64,000 bases of DNA from Epithemia pelagica (lineage: Eukaryota; Bacillariophyta; Bacillariophyceae; Surirellales; Surirellaceae): positions 1,302,001 to 1,366,000 of the forward strand of contig OX337229.1 of the NCBI GenBank assembly GCA_946965045.2, given 5' to 3'. Every line of letters begins with the position of its first letter. Position 1 is the stretch's first letter. Made by a program: the position numbers and the translations under genes. The notes under the pieces were generated by a model. The model was not told the DNA's origin. It did not search any database and was given only the letters and a program-made list of their open reading frames with translations. Shown piece after piece: positions 61,040 through 64,000 of this stretch.

Positions 61040-61532
61040 CTTGAATCAGAATCGTCTCCACTCTTCAAAGCTTCAAAGCAAACAAAAATTTATCGTTTGG
61101 TTGTGATCTTCACTGATAATGAATTTTCTCTGGTCGTCTTTGCCGGTCAACGTCGACGTCGTTGCTTTCGATGTTGTTCAATCGTCGTATTGTGGTTATA
61201 GCAAGTACAGTATCGAGTATCGAGCCGCAATCTCCAAACCTGGTAAAGCGAAGAAATTAATGAGAAAAAGAAAGCACAAGACTGAGCACGGGAGAAAATT
61301 GCGAGTAATATAACGTTTGCACCCATCATTCTCGTATCCGAATCATGAATCAGAATTGTAATGCCATTGTGTCACGGGAATGGGATTTCAGATCTGAATC
61401 CTGGTCAAGCAAACTTTGTGCGATTGACTTTCCCTCGGAATCCTCCATCTAAACCAATTCCCAGTCACAACCACCATGGGACATTCTACTCCTACAAGTT
61501 CTAGTAAAAATACCTAGTGCCAGCGTCTTACA
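61040..61532. other. Divergent intergenic spacer
   Basis: About 490 bp between the acyltransferase and TRM7 starts. It carries TTCTACTCCTACAAG near 61488 and a 64-codon frame I do not support. Confidence 0.5.
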
Positions 61533-62562
61533 ATGGGGCGGCTATCAAAAGACAAGCGTGACATCTTTTATCGGTGTGTTCCTCGATTTTTATCGGCAAG
61601 TGATTGTTCTTCGCTTCACCTGTCTCAACATCTCATGACATTCCGTGAAAACGTCGTCCTTGTTGCTGTTCCCTCACAGGCTGGCCAAAGAAAATGGATA
61701 TCGAGCTCGATCTGCGTACAAGCTTCTTCAACTCGATGCAGAGTTTGATTTGTTCGGTGGAGTACAAAGGGCTGTGGACTTATGCGCTGCCCCTGGATCG
61801 TGGAGCCAAGTGCTAAGCGATAGTTTGCATTCGTCTCATCTGAAAGACAAACAAGAAAATAATTCAACAAGCGATACAGATACACTGACAGATGAAGCAC
61901 GGCACCCTCAGATAGTGGCTGTTGACTTGCAACCCATGGCACCACTGGATGACACTGTACTTTGTCTTCAGGGAGATATTACGATGAAGGAAACAGCATG
62001 TCGTATCATTGAACATTTCAATGGTCAGAAAGCCGAACTGGTGGTTTGCGATGGAGCCCCTGATGTGACAGGATTGCACGACGCCGATACGTTTATGCAG
62101 TCACAGTTGCTCCTGAGTGCTGCACTTATTGCCACACATGTACTGTCCCCGAATGGAGGGACTTTCGTGGCCAAAATATTTCGAGGGCGCGATGTCCACT
62201 ATCTCACAGCTCAGTTAAGAATATTGTTTCGACGCGTCAGCATTGCTAAACCAAGCAGTTCTCGGAGCTCCTCCATGGAGGCTTTTGTTGTTTGTCAGGA
62301 TTTTGTCGGTGAGCCGTTCGTAGAACTCCCACTCGATATCGGACAAGGAGTTTTTAACGTTGAGGAACTGGCGAATAAAAAAAAGACTGGTGTCGCTTCG
62401 TCTCTCTCTGATTCCGCTTCTACACAAAAAGGTCTATCGCTTCTGCGCATTGCCATTCCATTTATCGCCAGTGGTGACTTGTCGTGCTGGAATGTTGAAT
62501 CGGACAGCGAGTCTGATGGAGTCGACTCCAATACAGAGGATGTTTCGCCAAACTGTGGTTGA
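61533..62562 (+). CDS. TRM7: tRNA 2'-O-ribose methyltransferase TRM7/FTSJ1 (two exons)
   Basis: Methylates the ribose at anticodon-loop positions of certain tRNAs using SAM. Exon 1 (61533-61573) encodes [15 protein letters not shown] 106-bp intron leads to 61680-62562; about 307 aa. The splice gives [20 protein letters not shown], then [20 protein letters not shown] (SAM site), [11 protein letters not shown]-type strand ([10 protein letters not shown]), [15 protein letters not shown] and [12 protein letters not shown]. The K-D-K-E catalytic residues of the RrmJ fold are at the expected places. The match to TRM7 over the exon junction makes the assignment firm. The C-terminal 60 residues are Ser-rich and variable. 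Confidence 0.96.
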
Positions 62563-62681
62563 GTCAAGTCATATTGATCTAGCAGCCTATATCTGAGTAA
62601 GTGACTCATTATATGGTGGAAAGGATGCTCGCACGGCTTCACTGTAGGAAAGCACACGGCCTTGCGATCACTTTCACCGTA

Positions 62682-63783
62682 TTAGTCAAAGTTAGTTCTT
62701 TCCATTGACGATGTAAGAGGTGCTCCAGAGGACGGCGACAGGGAAGAGGATGGCTGTCGGTCGATCATGTCTAGAATGAACTCTGCCATTTTCCTACCTC
62801 CTGTGGGCGATGGCTCGACTCGAGCGATGTAGTCACTGCTGTCCTTTCCATCCAAAACACGATAAAGAGGAACAGGAACAACGACAGTTCCGGGGATGTC
62901 AATAGAAGAAATGGCTTCTTCGTAAGCTTTTCGTATCAAAAGCTGAAGCTTGGAAGGATTTGTATTGTATCCTAGAACACCCAGCGCCGCCCCCGCCCAA
63001 CTGGGAGTGTTTCGTTCATCAGGGTAGTAAATCATGCACACAAGGACTTTTGATGGTTTGGTTTTCGAAGTGAGCGAGTTAATATATTTCTGGATTCTGG
63101 TTCCAAAGAGATGTCGAAAATATCCCAAACAGGGCGGAAAGGCGCAGGCACAAGAACAAAGTGAAGGACCACAACCACAGCAACAGTCATCAATAGGAAC
63201 TGTACCGCACACACACCCATTTTCCACCACACTGACAGGCATACAAAATAGCAGCCCCAGGATACTGGCAATAGTACATGGACAAGGCATGAGAGCAATG
63301 TCATTGCCACCAACAGACACTACCAACACGTCTTGCGCTTGGATGTTTTCTCTCAGAAAGACATCTTGAGGCCGCAACTTGAATGTACGTTCATTGAGAG
63401 TGGATGCCTCAACTGCTGTATTAATAGCCGCCATCCGTTGGCGACGGCCATCACGTTCGCATAGATGGTTCATCCAGAACGTCACATCTGTTTTGGAGAT
63501 GGCGGGTTCGAGCACCGATTGATAGGGACCGGGCGCCGTGGCTGTCTCACCAAACCAATACTTGTTGTCCAATGACGAATCTCCAGCTGTCCATATTAGT
63601 CGATTTGCCGACTCTCGCAGTCTCGGTAAGATTTTCTCGAGATGTCGAACTTTGTGGCCACTGTTTCTCACAAGAAAACAGATTCAGCAAAACATAGCTA
63701 CATGCCAGATATCGTAGCTCAATTCCATCGTACCTGTATTCTGAGTAAAAGGAATGCGCATTCACGGGACGGTTCGATGACAT
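62682..63783 (-). CDS. SGNH/GDSL-like hydrolase with cysteine-rich insert (two exons)
   Basis: Exon 1 (63783-63734) and exon 2 (63666-62682) join across a 67-bp intron; about 344 aa. The splice gives SEYRNSGHKVRHLEKILPRL. SGNH-type blocks are IWTAGDSSLDNKYWF (nucleophile Ser) and VVSVGGNDIAL (block III Asn). A possible block V lies in ARVEPSPTGGRKMAEFI, but the usual catalytic Asp-x-x-His is not evident there (VEPSPTGG), so activity is uncertain. Between them lies a stretch of about 55 residues with at least 14 Cys (IDDCCCGCGPSLCSCACAF and around). No signal peptide is seen. The family is probably esterase or lipase-like; the substrate is unknown. Confidence 0.75.
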
Positions 63784-64000
63784 GACAACAGTTTCAAGGA
63801 CTAGTGATCGTGATATCGATTTTCGACCCTGTTGTCGGATGCATTGTCATTGATTGTTATATTGTGTGTCATGAAGATTCCACCAAAGATCCACAACCCC
63901 CAAACCCGCCCTCAGCACTATTCCCCCAATATTTGTAGCATCTCGCACAGAGACAGAGGGGGTGGGGATAGGGGACCGGGCACCGGGCACCAATGTCCAA
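63784..64000. other. Window end, intergenic
   Basis: No gene visible; the last 60 bases are G-rich. Confidence 0.5.

Overview
This window looks like nuclear DNA of a photosynthetic stramenopile, most probably a diatom. The evidence is a compact layout of roughly 30 intron-poor protein genes on both strands, short GT-AG introns (mostly 60-150 bp), and at least two predicted proteins that start with a signal peptide ending in an A|F cleavage motif (a YebC-family protein and a SOUL protein). That bipartite leader is how diatoms send proteins to the complex plastid. The species cannot be fixed from the sequence alone. I rebuilt exon structures by joining reading frames at GT-AG junctions that restore family homology, so several coordinates are spliced models.

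Layout. 0.2-10 kb: Integrator subunit 6, a membrane-anchored sugar transferase and the CLU protein. 10-24 kb: a PH-like scaffold protein, a signal-peptide membrane protein, biotin synthase, a YebC/TACO1 protein, an LRR protein, a TMEM163-like membrane protein and an unknown gene. 24-33 kb: a HEAT-like protein, EIF1AD, the prefoldin-like UXT, a relic PIF/Harbinger DNA transposon and REV1. 33-48 kb: an ABHD17-like hydrolase, an ankyrin protein, the PC4 coactivator, a POLE4/CHRAC1 histone-fold protein, a pseudokinase, a second inverted-repeat element, a small QCR8-like protein, an active-looking paralogous kinase, a coiled-coil protein and eIF5. 48.5-54.2 kb: an intact retroelement with a Gag-like ORF and an RT-RNase H ORF. 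54.7-63.8 kb: a UBE2G-type E2, a SOUL protein, a broken Crinkler-like nuclease/kinase gene, a wax-synthase-like MBOAT, the TRM7 methyltransferase and an SGNH-like hydrolase with a cysteine-rich insert.

The genes form no operon or single pathway. Most are housekeeping functions in transcription (INTS6, PC4, histone fold), translation (eIF5, EIF1AD, TRM7, CLU), DNA repair (REV1) and metabolism. Many neighbours are convergent or divergent with spacers under 500 bp. The two largest gene-poor gaps (39.7-41.8 kb and 43.9-45.3 kb) and the 25.9-26.8 kb spacer hold repeats or mobile-element remains.

The most unusual item is the retroelement. Its Gag-like ORF ends in a canonical CCCH zinc finger, and it is separated from the RT-RNase H ORF by one in-frame UGA with no shift of frame. 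This suggests expression by stop-codon readthrough. I found no integrase, protease or tyrosine recombinase.
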